A stretch of DNA of 64,000 nt from Neopestalotiopsis rosae (lineage: Eukaryota > Ascomycota > Sordariomycetes > Amphisphaeriales > Sporocadaceae), in the NCBI GenBank assembly GCA_023078685.1, contig JALGAS010000010.1, positions 620,001-684,000 on the forward strand, written 5' to 3'. Every line of letters starts with the position of its first letter. Position 1 is the first letter of the stretch. A model generated the notes under the pieces. The model had not been told where the DNA came from and did not search any database. It worked only from the letters and a program-made list of their open reading frames with translations. Positions 45,937-57,084 of the stretch are shown piece after piece. Made by a program: the position numbers and the translations under genes.

Positions 45937-46639
45937 TCAAAGCTTAGCGCTCGAAACCCCCAATTCCTCTGGTTCCCTCACCATGGAGTTCAACCCCATT
46001 GACATACCCTGACTTACGAAACCAAGCTTTTTGAATACTCGACTACCGGCCTCTGTTCCATCGAGATAGATTGGAACCTTTTCCACGTCTGCTTCATCAC
46101 AACCCCATTTCATGAGCGCTAGACCCAATCCCAATTTTCGATATTTGGGCTCTACTGCGAGCATGTCTGCATCTGTAGTGCGTTTCGATGTCAGCTCTTT
46201 TTTGCTTGTTTAAATTCCATGGCTGAAACTGCCTACAGAAATTGTATCGACCTCCCCCAACCAGGCGATCGCGACTCTTTTCGAGCTCCTTAAAGTAGGC
46301 AGTATTATGGCCAATGTCCATGTCCTGGTGCCACGGAATGTAGCGAGGGCCACGCGCCTCTGCCGTTTGAAGAGACCATTTCATCCAAGCTACGATGCTG
46401 CCTCCACCCCTCTGCTCAGTGTCGACGACCTTGAGGTATTTCTCCTGCGGCCTGCCCAGCATGTCGTGGCGGATGGTCGCGTCCCACCATTGGCGCACAC
46501 CGGGAGTGTCCGGCCATATGGCTCTGATGTCTGGGCTCTCAAAGACACGATACCACAAGCTTACTAGCTCGGGCACGTCGTGAAGCTTTGCGCATGCAAG
46601 CTTGAGATGGGGGGAACGGGGTAAGAAAGTCAGAGCCAT
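45937..46639 (-). CDS. GNAT-family N-acetyltransferase
   Basis: Exons 46237-46639 and 45937-46172 (64-nt intron) give 212 residues. The start MALTFLPRSPHLKLACAKLHDVPE is typical of fungal GNAT proteins. The acetyl-CoA loop is DMLAVEPKYRKLGLGLALMKWG (motif V.P.YR..G.G..L...), and the C-terminal YLDGTEAGSRVFKKLGF is the usual motif B region. It transfers an acetyl group from acetyl-CoA to an amine. The substrate may be a small molecule rather than protein, judging from relatives of this size. It lies 470 nt upstream of the ATP-grasp gene, same strand. Confidence 0.9.
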
Positions 46640-47736
46640 GCTTGGGTGTCAGGTTGAGAACGGAGAGGATGCACGAGTTGGTGGGAAATGCCTTGGAAAA
46701 GAATTACCCCAAGTATCACGCCACGAACAGTAAGCAAGCAAGTATGGGAATATTTTACTTCTGGTGAAAATATACTCATTCTTCCATGCAGAAATACCTG
46801 ACGGCCCAGGAATGAGATATTGAATGGGTTGAACGTGTTCAACTCCGCACAGAGCCCCTCGAATGGCTTCTGCCGGTCAAACTCCTCCAGCCATTCGAAA
46901 TGATGAAGAATTTTAGACACGTAAGGAGATCAACGTTACAATTCAGCTTCACGTCTTGCCGTGCCCCCATTGAGACACCATCCAAGTATATGTATGCACC
47001 ATGGCTCGCAGGTGGCGCGCTAGATGCCGTCTTTCGGAGCTTGACCCGACAGATTGACCAATAACTCTTTGCTCCATTTGGTTTGCTCGTTTCCGGGTAC
47101 CTGGAAGCAGTTAGGTTGACAGCCAGAGTCTCACCATTACAATCGCGGCTGGCCATCAACGCAGATGCATGGCTTGGCCGACCTTACTCGTGGTGCTGGC
47201 GATCCATGCACACATCTCGGGATCTGCTTGCAACATGTAATGGAAATTGCAAAATTATAGATTATATCAAGTCTGTACGTACGACTCACTGGCCTCCCAA
47301 AATAAAAAAAGTCACATGTGCCTCTCCACAGCATCGATAGACTTGCTTATTCTTGTATTTACTGTAAGCGAAGGTTAAATCTGAAGCCTGCTCTGGTGGC
47401 CTTTTCTGGCCAATTGGATTGAGCTGGTGTCGTCTTTGCACAGCTTCGCTTCCAGGGCGTGTGTTCATCTACCACTACAAGGCAAGGGACATATGCATGC
47501 ACGATGGTATCATGACTCAGAGTTGGGCACATCATCCTAGCCGTTGAATACATAGTCTCTTAGTAGCAGTAAATATAAGTAGATTGATCAAGTGACGCCC
47601 CGTATGCAAATCCATTCCCGCAAATTCCCGCTGCGCCTCATACGAGTAAGGTACGTAGTTCTGGCGCTGCTAATCGTCCCACTGCGGCTCGGACCGTTGG
47701 CTTTTCAGCCGTGCTTGCGTCTGGTCCCGCCTGCTG
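46640..47736. other. Unassigned region with possible gene fragments
   Basis: The minus strand at 46830-46920 reads HHFEWLEEFDRQKPFEGL and looks coding but is isolated. No family or gene model could be made. The rest has no clear features. Confidence 0.3.
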
Positions 47737-49589
47737 TTAATGCTTCTCCGCGTCGGTTAGAGAAACGACGGTCGCTTTCTCCACTTCGTGATCTGAACTC
47801 TGATGATCTTGCAGAGCATGGGTCGGCACAGTGACACCCTCCTCTAGAGAGTAATTTGTCTTGGTAACATATTTCCAAGTGACGAAAGCCATGATTGGCC
47901 AGCAAACGCAGTTCAAAGCGAACCAAATCGCATTCTCCACCTGATAGTCTGTACCCGCAGCGTCAATACCGAATGAGACAGCTGTGCCGGCGGAAAGAAC
48001 TGATTCGCAGTGAAACAACAAGTCAGCACGAGCTATCCATATCGCTGATGTACAAACTGAACAATGATCTGGTAGGTACTTACTGCCCACAAAGATTCCT
48101 CCCATGTGCGCCATGGCTCCAGGTTGGTTGCTAAGTGACCCGACGAGCCACAGCACCGTGTTCTGAAAGATACCATATTGGGCGCCGTATAAGATGTATA
48201 TCACGACAGCGCCGGGGTATGCTGCGTCCTTAAGATCAATCATTGGTCCTTCAGCATTTCTGTCGAAGTTCCAGCTGTGGAGCCAAATTGTAAGCGCGAC
48301 ATAGGTTCCCAGTATCAAGGTCGAATTAAAGCCAATCGCCAGCAACCCGCGCTTGCGACGCGATCCCAGACGATTGTTGTCCAATATGAAGTAGCCGACA
48401 AAAAGCGCACTAGGAATCTGGAAGATATAGTTCAAAAAGTTGTTCAGGCTCCGAGTCCTCAAATTGAAGGCGTAGGCATTGAGAGAGCTTTGCAACACAA
48501 TAAACGCCTCGGGCGTGAAGAATGCAGGGAGTAGAAGAAGCATGCGCCAATCCTTGAACATGGATACCATGGCCTTTAAGGAGTCCTTGAATGAGCTTGC
48601 TTTGAACTCGGCTATAGTCGAGCCATCTTGGCGTCGCAGACGCTCTGGAGAGACCATCAACGCAGCAAGTCCCAAACAGAGAATTTGCAAAACAATAAAG
48701 ACAATATAGACGGCAGCAGGGGTTGAGGCAGTCGATGCTGTGAGTAGCCGATTAGTACCTAGGTACAGAATTGGGTGCATGTCAACGCTAGTGAGACGAA
48801 CCGCTATAGTTGATTCCTAGCGCAATTACAGCACCGACTGTAGCGCCTAGTGCATTTCCAGTCCACTGAATTGCTCTGTAAGCACCTTTCTCCTGCGAAT
48901 GTTTTAGTGCATTCACCCAAAGCTTGGGGGACCATCACACTTACAGACTCTTCTGCGTATGCATTTGCCATGAAGCCTAGATCAAAGTCAACACACTTCA
49001 TTCGATTGACTTTTTTCTTCGCATAAATTCTCACCAGCGGTGGTCCATAGGCACGCTCCACAGAATCCCACAAAGACACCAGAAAAGATTGGAAACCAAA
49101 TGCGCCCAGTAAGGTCGAAGTACCAAAGAGAGCCAATGAACAAAGGATAGCCGAGACATGCAAACGCGACTGTAAGCCTGGGGCCAAAAGTGGTCAGAAT
49201 TGTTCCTCCGAGAATACCAGTGACAGCATAAACGGCATAGAGGCAGGCATTAGATAGGTTGGCCATCTGGATAGACGTGGCCTTGCCGCCACCAGCTCCA
49301 AGACCCTTGAGTGGCACAATCAGTAAATCTCTCTGGGGGATTGGCGCTTCAACATGATTCAGTGAGATAAAGCTTACAAGTATGGCTAGGTAAAGTCCTG
49401 GCAATAACGCGAGGCAGCCGGTTATCAAAAGATTCTGGACATAGGGACTATGATCGTTAGCTGAATTATTTCTAAGTTGGACATACAATGATCATACTTT
49501 GTCCTTCGCCAGAACTTGAGTTTGGGTTGCACAACATGTCCCTCAAGCGTCGAGGTGTCCATGTTACTGGCATTCGATATTGAAGGCAT
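47737..49589 (-). CDS. UNC93-like MFS membrane protein
   Basis: Seven exons (49498-49589, 49378-49447, 49035-49305, 48945-48976, 48802-48892, 48084-48758, 47737-47999) keep the frame and give 497 residues. Family marks: LGAGGGKATSIQMANLSNA, GILGGTILTTFGPRLTVAF, GYPLFIGSLWYFDLTGR, GACLWTTAGFMANAYAEE, EKGAYRAIQWTGNALGATVG and LVSPERLRRQDG-like loops. About 11 membrane segments are visible. Two introns are only 43 and 50 nt, and one donor is GTTCGT. UNC93-like fungal proteins are putative transporters of unknown cargo. It is co-oriented with the GNAT and ATP-grasp genes and could export a product; this is inference from position. Confidence 0.88.
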
Positions 49590-51577
49590 TCTGGAGGAGA
49601 ATGAATGGCGGTGGATCGAGATATAGCAATGATGATTGACTGTAGTGGAGGAATGGCTGACTTCCAAGCTTATGGTCATTGGAAACTGCCATAATAGATC
49701 TTTTGCTTCTCTTATATCTTTCCATACATCCATATATCTCATCTAGTTCCAGTAGTAGCGCTGACTTTAGTGGGATAGTGAGCCTCACTACTTGGCCTTT
49801 GCTAACTCTGATGCCACGAGGAGCTAGCAGTGATGACAACTTTGTAGCTCAGACAGGCCGCAGCAGATGGTCTTTTGGCGGTCTCCCACAGCTCACGGCG
49901 AATACATGCGCACAGCATTGTCCAGGCGGGTATGTTAAGTTATTTGTCGGTGTTATGAGACCAACGCGACTAGCGAAAGTCCCTGTACCATAAGTTGCTG
50001 CTCGCAACCCATTTTTAACTAGGCCATGGAGCCGGCTGCGTTCTTCAAACACTGTCGCTTCACATGAATCATCTCTGCTATGTTGCACAGTCAAGATCTT
50101 AACGATCGAATATGGGCGTAGACAGTTCGGTAGTGCTCATAGCCGCGCCCGCTGCGGCTGTGGCGCTTGGTTTGCGGACAATTTGCTACCATTTGACACC
50201 GGTGCAAGTTGTGGACCGTAGCAAAGGGAGCCCTATAGACCCATCCCTGTTTCGGTCACAACTATGTTAAAGGTTCGGTAAGTTCCTTGTCTGAGCCCGA
50301 AAGCTGCCCGACCAAAACTGGCGAATATATCATCAGCAACTAAGAGCTTAGCAGATAACTAGTTGGCAATAACCACAGCCATGACAGGATGACTCTCCTG
50401 CCAGACCCGCAATCACGAACTAAAAGCAAGACTAACATGATGAGACTATTACCATGGACCGGACAGTTTATGGGTGGCGTTTCCTTTTCTTCCCACCGTA
50501 GGAGTCAATTGGTGATCTCCATGGTGAGATCACGGCGTCGTATTACCCAACGCTAGATGAGGTCGCGCGATCAGCACTGCCAACATTATCATGAGCTATA
50601 TTGCATAAGATGAATGCAGGAAGTCATGTCATAATTCGAGTCCACCACCGAGAGTAACATGTGCTAATGAGCCACGCCTCAGGGTCCAAGTGACTGGACA
50701 TGAGAATATCACATGCCAGTGCTGGATGTTTGTGGTTATTGTGAACGGATCAAACACCACCAATGTCTCGGGACTTTCCTGAAGAGACCCAAGTATGCTA
50801 TCAAGTATGAGGCACCCAAGGGTCTATATCCAAGGACCGGGTTGTTGGAAGCGTGTTCCTGTAAACACCGAATTTAGCGTGCGGAACATCAGAGCGTCGG
50901 CACTAATTCGCAATTGGCCGGAGTACGGATAGTATTGTCCTAGAGTACTATGCATGCTAGTACACGAACTTCGTCAAACCATATCATTCTTAACTTTCTA
51001 TGACCTGAATGCTTCTGTTGCCGTCATGAAAGCATAAGGACAAGGCCAGTCTTGTACAGCGAACCGCGGGAGAAGTTGCAAGTCGGCCAGCCACTGGTAA
51101 TGAAATATTATCGATACACAATCTTAGGTCTGCGTGCTGTTCAATACGAGTGGTGATGCTTGATTCTCGATATTTTTCTCGCCCATTTCCTGGTATAACC
51201 GTGCCGGGTAGTAGAGACGCAAACGAATAGAGTTCTGTTAAGCTTCATTATTCCCGTCAAGGTCTCGAACTTACTGGCTGTGGCCACAACATTTCCCCAC
51301 AGCCCAACGTCTTCCGGCCGACAGGGGGTTGAAGCTCTGTTTGGCTTTAACGCTAGCTCTTTTCTGTATTTCTGTGGTGATCCTCGCGCAAAAGCCGTGC
51401 AGATAATCGGGATCAGATAATATTCAGGACTCGTCTACTTGACAATGCCTGTAATATTTAAAGTTTCGGTAGAATCGCGTGATGGCGTGGATGTGTGCCA
51501 GCCGCCTTGGCGGTATCCATTCTTTTTGGCGTCACGGTAGCCCCCAAAGAAGTGCGGCAAGATCCGCCCACTAATCT
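49590..51577. other. Long intergenic region, nothing recognised
   Basis: About 2 kb without recognisable genes, repeats or RNA. ORFs are short and lack family features. Confidence 0.45.
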
Positions 51578-52180
51578 GTGCGGTTAAACTCTATTACTAA
51601 AATGACATTCAACTCGACCCTGATTGATCGTGGCATTGTTGTCCCCGGTTCGCGATGTGAGATAGACTTTCATACTACGGAGAACCTTCCGAACCAGATG
51701 ATGCGTACATCTTCAATAACCCGCAAGTACACACATGTTCTACATGGACTCAGTCGTTCAACAAAGCTTCCCTGTGCTGGCAAGGGAGGTCGCAGGGAAC
51801 GTAGCATTTGATCCACAAACACGACTAGGTTGGAAAGGTCACGCCAGACTTCCAGGTCCTTAAAGAAATTCGCAAAAGTACTACACGAAAGGATGGCCTA
51901 CAACATACTGAGACCGAGAGTATCGGGTAACTTTCTTCCCTGTTTGCTTCTAGATACAATTCCAATGCTTCTCTCTACCAGGTTGAGCTATGCAACAGAT
52001 GGCATTAAACTTCATTCGCGAGCGGCAACCTATTGACTCGCCATCGAAAAGCCTTACTATGCTGGCTGATACGCCATATGTGGCTGAAGTATGTGGTTAC
52101 CCGTGTGCTGCCTCAATGGGGCTGTTGTTTCGGCAGGGAGGGCTTTCTATTTCGTTTGTGCGCACGTTAGATTTCTGAAG
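51578..52180 (+). pseudogene. Possible degraded gene of unknown family
   Basis: Coding-like text appears in successive frames: VAFDPQTRLGWKGHARLPG (about 51797-51855), then KKFAKVLHERMAYNILRPRV, ATDGIKLHSRAATY and finally ADTPYVAEVCGYP, with stops and frame changes between. The order and spacing suggest one gene of over 200 codons broken by small indels. I cannot name the family. Confidence 0.4.
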
Positions 52181-53404
52181 CGAGAAGAATTGTCCTGAAT
52201 ATTATCTTCAGTTCTTCGACACGGTCGTGTCACTGGGAATCCAAAACTGACCCAACTGAGATGCTGGGAAGCTAAGATTGTAACTAGCTGTGAATAAAAG
52301 GAGACTGAGGGACTTCGAGACATCAATCATGACACACGACTTAAGAGCTGGGTCCATACATCCGACTTAGCTTACCAGCATCCTGCTAAAAGACGAATAT
52401 GGGTTGAAGCAAATACATACAATCTTTGATATTGTATATAGGCATTCTGCAGCTTGACCGCCCAAGTTCTCACTCCTCCCAATCTTACTTTCGAAGATGT
52501 CACCGGCGCAATCTATGTGAATTATCAGTACAGAAATCTCCATTAGTTGTCGCATAGTACCATGCTTTGCCGAGATAGCTGGAGAGTCGGTGTGGATGCG
52601 AGCTGCACTGTTTACTGGTTGAAAACGGCGGAGAATTTGCCGGGATTTCATGAGAATTTTCGGTGATCGCTTTTACGTACAGATCCCGAACCTTGATTTT
52701 TTTTTTCAGAACTTCACGCGACATCAGTATCCAACATGGACTAGTCGTTTATGCATAAAAGATCAGCCCAGAGAACCCGCAAAACTGATTGCGCGTTGGA
52801 TGCAGCCGTTGCCGCTGCAAGGGGCTCGAAACTAGCAGCTTAAGGCGCAGCCATGGATGTTGTGGTCGTGCATGCCCTGAATTTGATTTTCAGATGCAAG
52901 GCCGGACCTTGTTCATAGTTGCGTATGGTTTGTAGCAACAATCCATTGATGCACCATGGAATTTGCACCTCAAGTGTTGAGTCCTTATCCAGCAGAAAGA
53001 CGCAACTTGGTCACAAGTATATGAAATAAGCAAGAAATACACTCATACTCCGGCAGGATACTCTCGTTGCTGATATTGACACACTAGTTTGGAGTCACTC
53101 AACATTGATGATTGGCCTTTCATGATTTACTCCGAACATGTTGAATAGTACCATTTCCACCAATGACTGAATGCGAATGTCACAGCGTGGAAGCCAGACA
53201 GCCGTGAATTTGCTTCGAGCTATACGTCGTTGATCAATCATGATGTGAGGTTTACTTGCCTAGTAAGCGCATATAAAATAATGGTACTAAATCTTTCCAT
53301 AGTATCAATACTCTCTTGTAATAAACTATAAAGACGAAAAAGATTTACACACAAGTCACGAACGTTATTCATCCCTCATTTCCAACAAATAAACAGGCGT
53401 TACC
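52181..53404. other. Intergenic, nothing recognised
   Basis: Upstream region of the SET-domain gene. No gene or repeat was recognised. Confidence 0.4.
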
Positions 53405-54641
53405 ATGGCTACACTGACCCAAGTCATCCCATCTGCCAACGTAGCAGGTGATACCAACATCGGTTCTGCTTCCAAGGATATCAGGTAAGACAGAATACCT
53501 TGAAAACTAATACTGAAGTCTTCAAAATAACTCTGACGTTAATATTTGTGGTAGAAACGCTCCAGTGCAGTTTGCCAATCCATTGACCCAGGGCATTCTA
53601 TACCTACACCAACACTTGAGTCAAGCCCAGGACCCAATTAAAGGCAGGATACTCAGCACCAATGGGCCTATTCGCGCTGGAGAGCTTCTCATGGCAGATC
53701 TTCCCTATGCTGTAGTTCCCGTCACAGACAATGGTAACAGCGATGGAGTGGTCTGTAGCAACCTGGGCTGCAGTCGACAAATCCCCCGGCAAGCGGCGAA
53801 GATTGCTCATTGCGACCACGATTGTTCCCCGGATGTCGTTTGGTGTAATGCGCGATGCAAGCAAGAGGACCAAAACCGCCACGCTTTTGAGTGCTTCTGG
53901 CTGAAGAAGTGTGGAGCCAAAGCACGACAGGAGCTGGGCGCCCATGATTTTCATATGCTCTGGATCATCGTTCGCATACTCGCGGCTCGATGCTTGGAAA
54001 GGCACGGGGCCACGCCGACAAACGTTGCACAGCAGTTCTCATGCCAGGACCAGTTCATTAGCGGCTGGAAAGGTGTCGAGATGTTGCGCACTAATCGAAA
54101 GGCATGGCCTCCATCTCAGATCGAACACTGGTCGTCTTTGATCAAGACTTACTTGCTGGACGACTCCTTGCTACCTGAGACGCTTGCAATTGACGATCTT
54201 GTCAACCTCATCTGCGCTGAAGAGACCAACGTCTTTGAACTCTGTCCTGGGCCAACGGAAATATTTCCTGGTCAGGAGCTGGACATATGCCGCGGCAAGC
54301 AATACGGCCTTGCACTGTTCCTACGCATTACCCTAGCCAACCACTCGTGCATTCCCAACGTGAGTAGACCCCTTGACGGCCAATACTGCAAGATGGAGAC
54401 TAATATTGGCTTGCGATACCAGGTCACGCATCAAGCTGATGATCGTGGCCGCATGATGGTCACTGCGCTCAGAGACATTGCCGCTGGTGAGGAGTGCTGT
54501 ACATCGTATTTCGACTTGTCCGAATACGTTGATCTGGACGCACGGCGTAGGAAAACGGAGGAGCTTTTCACCTTTACGTGTCAATGCCGGCGGTGCTTGG
54601 AGGAAGAACAGCTCATGAAAAGTCAAGATGAGAGCAATTGA
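53405..54641 (+). CDS. SMYD-like SET-domain protein
   Basis: Exons 53405-53484 and 53555-54641 (70-nt intron) give 388 residues. A split SET domain with a Cys/His-rich MYND-like insert (CSNLGCSRQ, HCDHDC, WCNARCKQEDQNRHAFEC) is followed by the SET core FLRITLANHSCIPNVSRP (NHSCxPN), TALRDIAAGEECCTSYFDL (GEE.Y) and a post-SET Cys cluster FTFTCQCRRCLEE. This order is that of SMYD-type lysine methyltransferases. They use S-adenosylmethionine to methylate Lys on histones or other proteins; many filamentous fungi have large families of them with unknown targets. No functional link to the neighbours is seen. Confidence 0.92.
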
Positions 54642-54965
54642 CGATATTTAGAAACCATGACTACGAAATAGCGGGATAAATATTCCATAATCAATTACTT
54701 CCAGTCTCATGTATGCGCATTCTAGTATTACCCTGTTCATTCGTGCGCGGCCCGTCTCCTCAGCTTCAGCCAACCTTAACCCTCACAAAGCAACACCCCA
54801 CCACGACCTTCACCAACTCACACACTTCGACTGGATCCCCTCCTCCAAGTCGGCGATTAAGCCCTCATGTGAGATTGAAATGCCGATACTCCTCAACTTC
54901 TCAGAATTGATTCACAGATTTCCCATAAGACTTCCTGTCCATAGTAGCCGTGAACACATGGGTGT
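54642..54965. other. Intergenic between convergent genes
   Basis: The SET-domain gene (plus) and the small secreted protein (minus) end towards each other. Nothing was recognised. Confidence 0.4.
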
Positions 54966-55397
54966 TTAACAGGTTCCGTCGGTCAAAGCATCCCAGGTCA
55001 CCGTGCAGGTGCTTTCGCACGCAGACCCAACACCAATGACGTCGCAGTCACTTGAACCTTCTCCAGTTCCGGCACCTGTCACCTGGCAACTGACAATGTT
55101 GCCGTAACCGTCGTCGCTTGCGGCAAAGTCCTTCTGGTTCACGAAACATCTGGGCTGCCACTGAACGAGGCAGGTTCCGAGACACTCGACGGACTTATCA
55201 CCATCGTAGCTGTCAATGGTCTCGCCAGTTGCTGCATCCTTGATGTAAAGATGGCTACCAGAGCCCGTCTCATCTCCAATCGTGTCGAAAGCGCCGGTGT
55301 ACCAGACGGTGACCACCTGTTTGTAGGTTTGTTCTCTCTTGGTAGGCGTGGCCAGAGCGAGGGCCGATAGAGCGAGGATAAGGCCGAGGGACTGCAT
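54966..55397 (-). CDS. Small secreted cysteine-rich protein
   Basis: Intronless, 143 residues. The N-terminus (QSLGLILALSALALATPTKR) is a signal peptide followed by a KR dibasic site, suggesting Kex2-type processing. The mature part has eight cysteines, an even number suited to disulfides (VECLGTC, PRCF, VSCQ, SDCD, SACESTC, DGTC). No known domain was recognised. Size, secretion and cysteine content are those of candidate effectors or surface proteins. A perfect hairpin lies about 170 nt upstream of its ATG. Confidence 0.82.
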   Translation of the reverse strand: MQSLGLILALSALALATPTKREQTYKQVVTVWYTGAFDTIGDETGSGSHLYIKDAATGETIDSYDGDKSVECLGTCLVQWQPRCFVNQKDFAASDDGYGNIVSCQVTGAGTGEGSSDCDVIGVGSACESTCTVTWDALTDGTC

Positions 55398-57084
55398 TGT
55401 GAATGATGGTGATGTGTAAGAGTTTTCAGTGCTTTGTAGATTGTATAATCCTGTTGATTGTGTTGTTGAAATGGTAGTCTGTGGAGGATAGAAAAGTGAT
55501 TGAAGGTCGCCCGTACATGTCCATACTTATACTTCTTCATTGAGAACTCCTCACCCAATCTCTTTCAGTCAGATGGATGATTGAAAATGGAAATGGATGG
55601 TACCATTGTCAATCATCCATCTGACTTAGAGAGAGCAGATCACGATGTCAATAGTGATCGACACGACTTTCCACTCAAACACCTTAGCTGGAATCCTTGT
55701 GTGCATAATTTTGGTTGGGTAGTAAGTAGATTCAGCCTCAGAAAACAAAACAAAAATAGACACGGAGCAACAAAAATCAACCTTTTCTGATGTCTCTACG
55801 AACATGTTGATGATGAAGTTGGAAGAGAGCATCGTCAGCTTTCGCTACTAAGACTATCATAGTACTAGGTCGATATCCACGTGGATTTGACGCCCAGGGC
55901 TACACATCATCGAAACATCTTAATAATTATCAAGAATCATTATGGAGATGTGGCGAGCATGAGTTGCGAGAAGGAATTGCCAAGTGTGAAGATCAGGCCC
56001 TTTCCAAACTGTGGATCCACGCGTTCTCCATGATGGTCAGCCTTGGCTCTCAGCAGGGGCGGTAGTCTTGTTAAGTCAATAAGTCTTCAACGTCATTCTG
56101 CAACTTGTCTAGTTCACATACGCCTTACCGAATTTCTTAAACTGTGTTTCAAGTCAACGGACACTGAAATCTCTCGACGGACAAGTATACCAAGTCTGCG
56201 GTTCGATGCAGAGAGCATGTGGTGAAGCATATCGATGATATCATCAGTACTCCTTCTCGCACGTTCTGTCTATAGCACGAATCAATTGGTTCCCTTCAAA
56301 TCATCATGCGTTTGCAGCGGAATAAATAATACGTTATAAATTGAAGGCAGTGAGTGGTGTGTCAACCTGGACAGGTCAGAGACAGTGCCAGAATTCGAAT
56401 CAGGATAACAAGGCCTGGCTCAATCAAATTGGCGCTCGAGACCGCGCAGTAGTGATGTGGCCTAAGGACAATGGAATAATTGTCAATGCAACTGATGATC
56501 TTTGCTATGCTCGCGACCTCTATAATGCAAAAGCGGCTTCCGTCGCATGGCAATTGAACCGCCGGATTTTGTGGCAGTTAACATAGAAGTGTTTCTAGAC
56601 TCTAGTGTATACGATACAGGGCACTGATAGCGCTTGTCTTCGCCTAAATCCCCATTTCGGGGTAAAGGATTAACGTAGATTAGCTTCCCGAGATCGGTTT
56701 TTTGAGCCTATTTTTATCGACTCCACGCCTCGCATCTGCAGCTCGCATCCGCCCCCACATCATCTCTCCAGCGCTCGCACCCCCTCATCGCACTTGATTT
56801 CGTTAGCGGAATCCTTCGCTCTCGAGAAGAAATTAAAGACTGAATCCTGCGAAACGTTTCTATTGGACTGAACATGGGAAACAACGAAGACTGTCTCTCC
56901 CTAGTGGACTTGAGAAGAGCTGAATGAAGGAGCTGAATGATTGATTGTACATACCACGCCTCGATCAACACCTTTTTTTCCTATTAATGCTACACAATGC
57001 CGTCGATGCGGGCACGGGCGATCACTATGCCTCTATATCCGTTCCTCTCCAACTCAACTTACGGCTCAGCCCAAGGGACCCACC
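55398..57084. other. Intergenic region with a hairpin
   Basis: Holds the 18-bp inverted repeat at 55567-55626 and otherwise only short ORFs. The right end is the upstream region of the GH49-type gene. No genes were recognised. Confidence 0.45.
55567..55626. repeat. Perfect 18-bp inverted repeat (hairpin)
   Basis: AGTCAGATGGATGATTGA at 55567-55584 is the exact reverse complement of 55609-55626, with a 24-nt spacer that itself contains the palindrome ATGGTACCAT. Pairing stops at both outer edges. It could be a hairpin-forming site or the remnant of a tiny inverted-repeat element. Confidence 0.85.
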
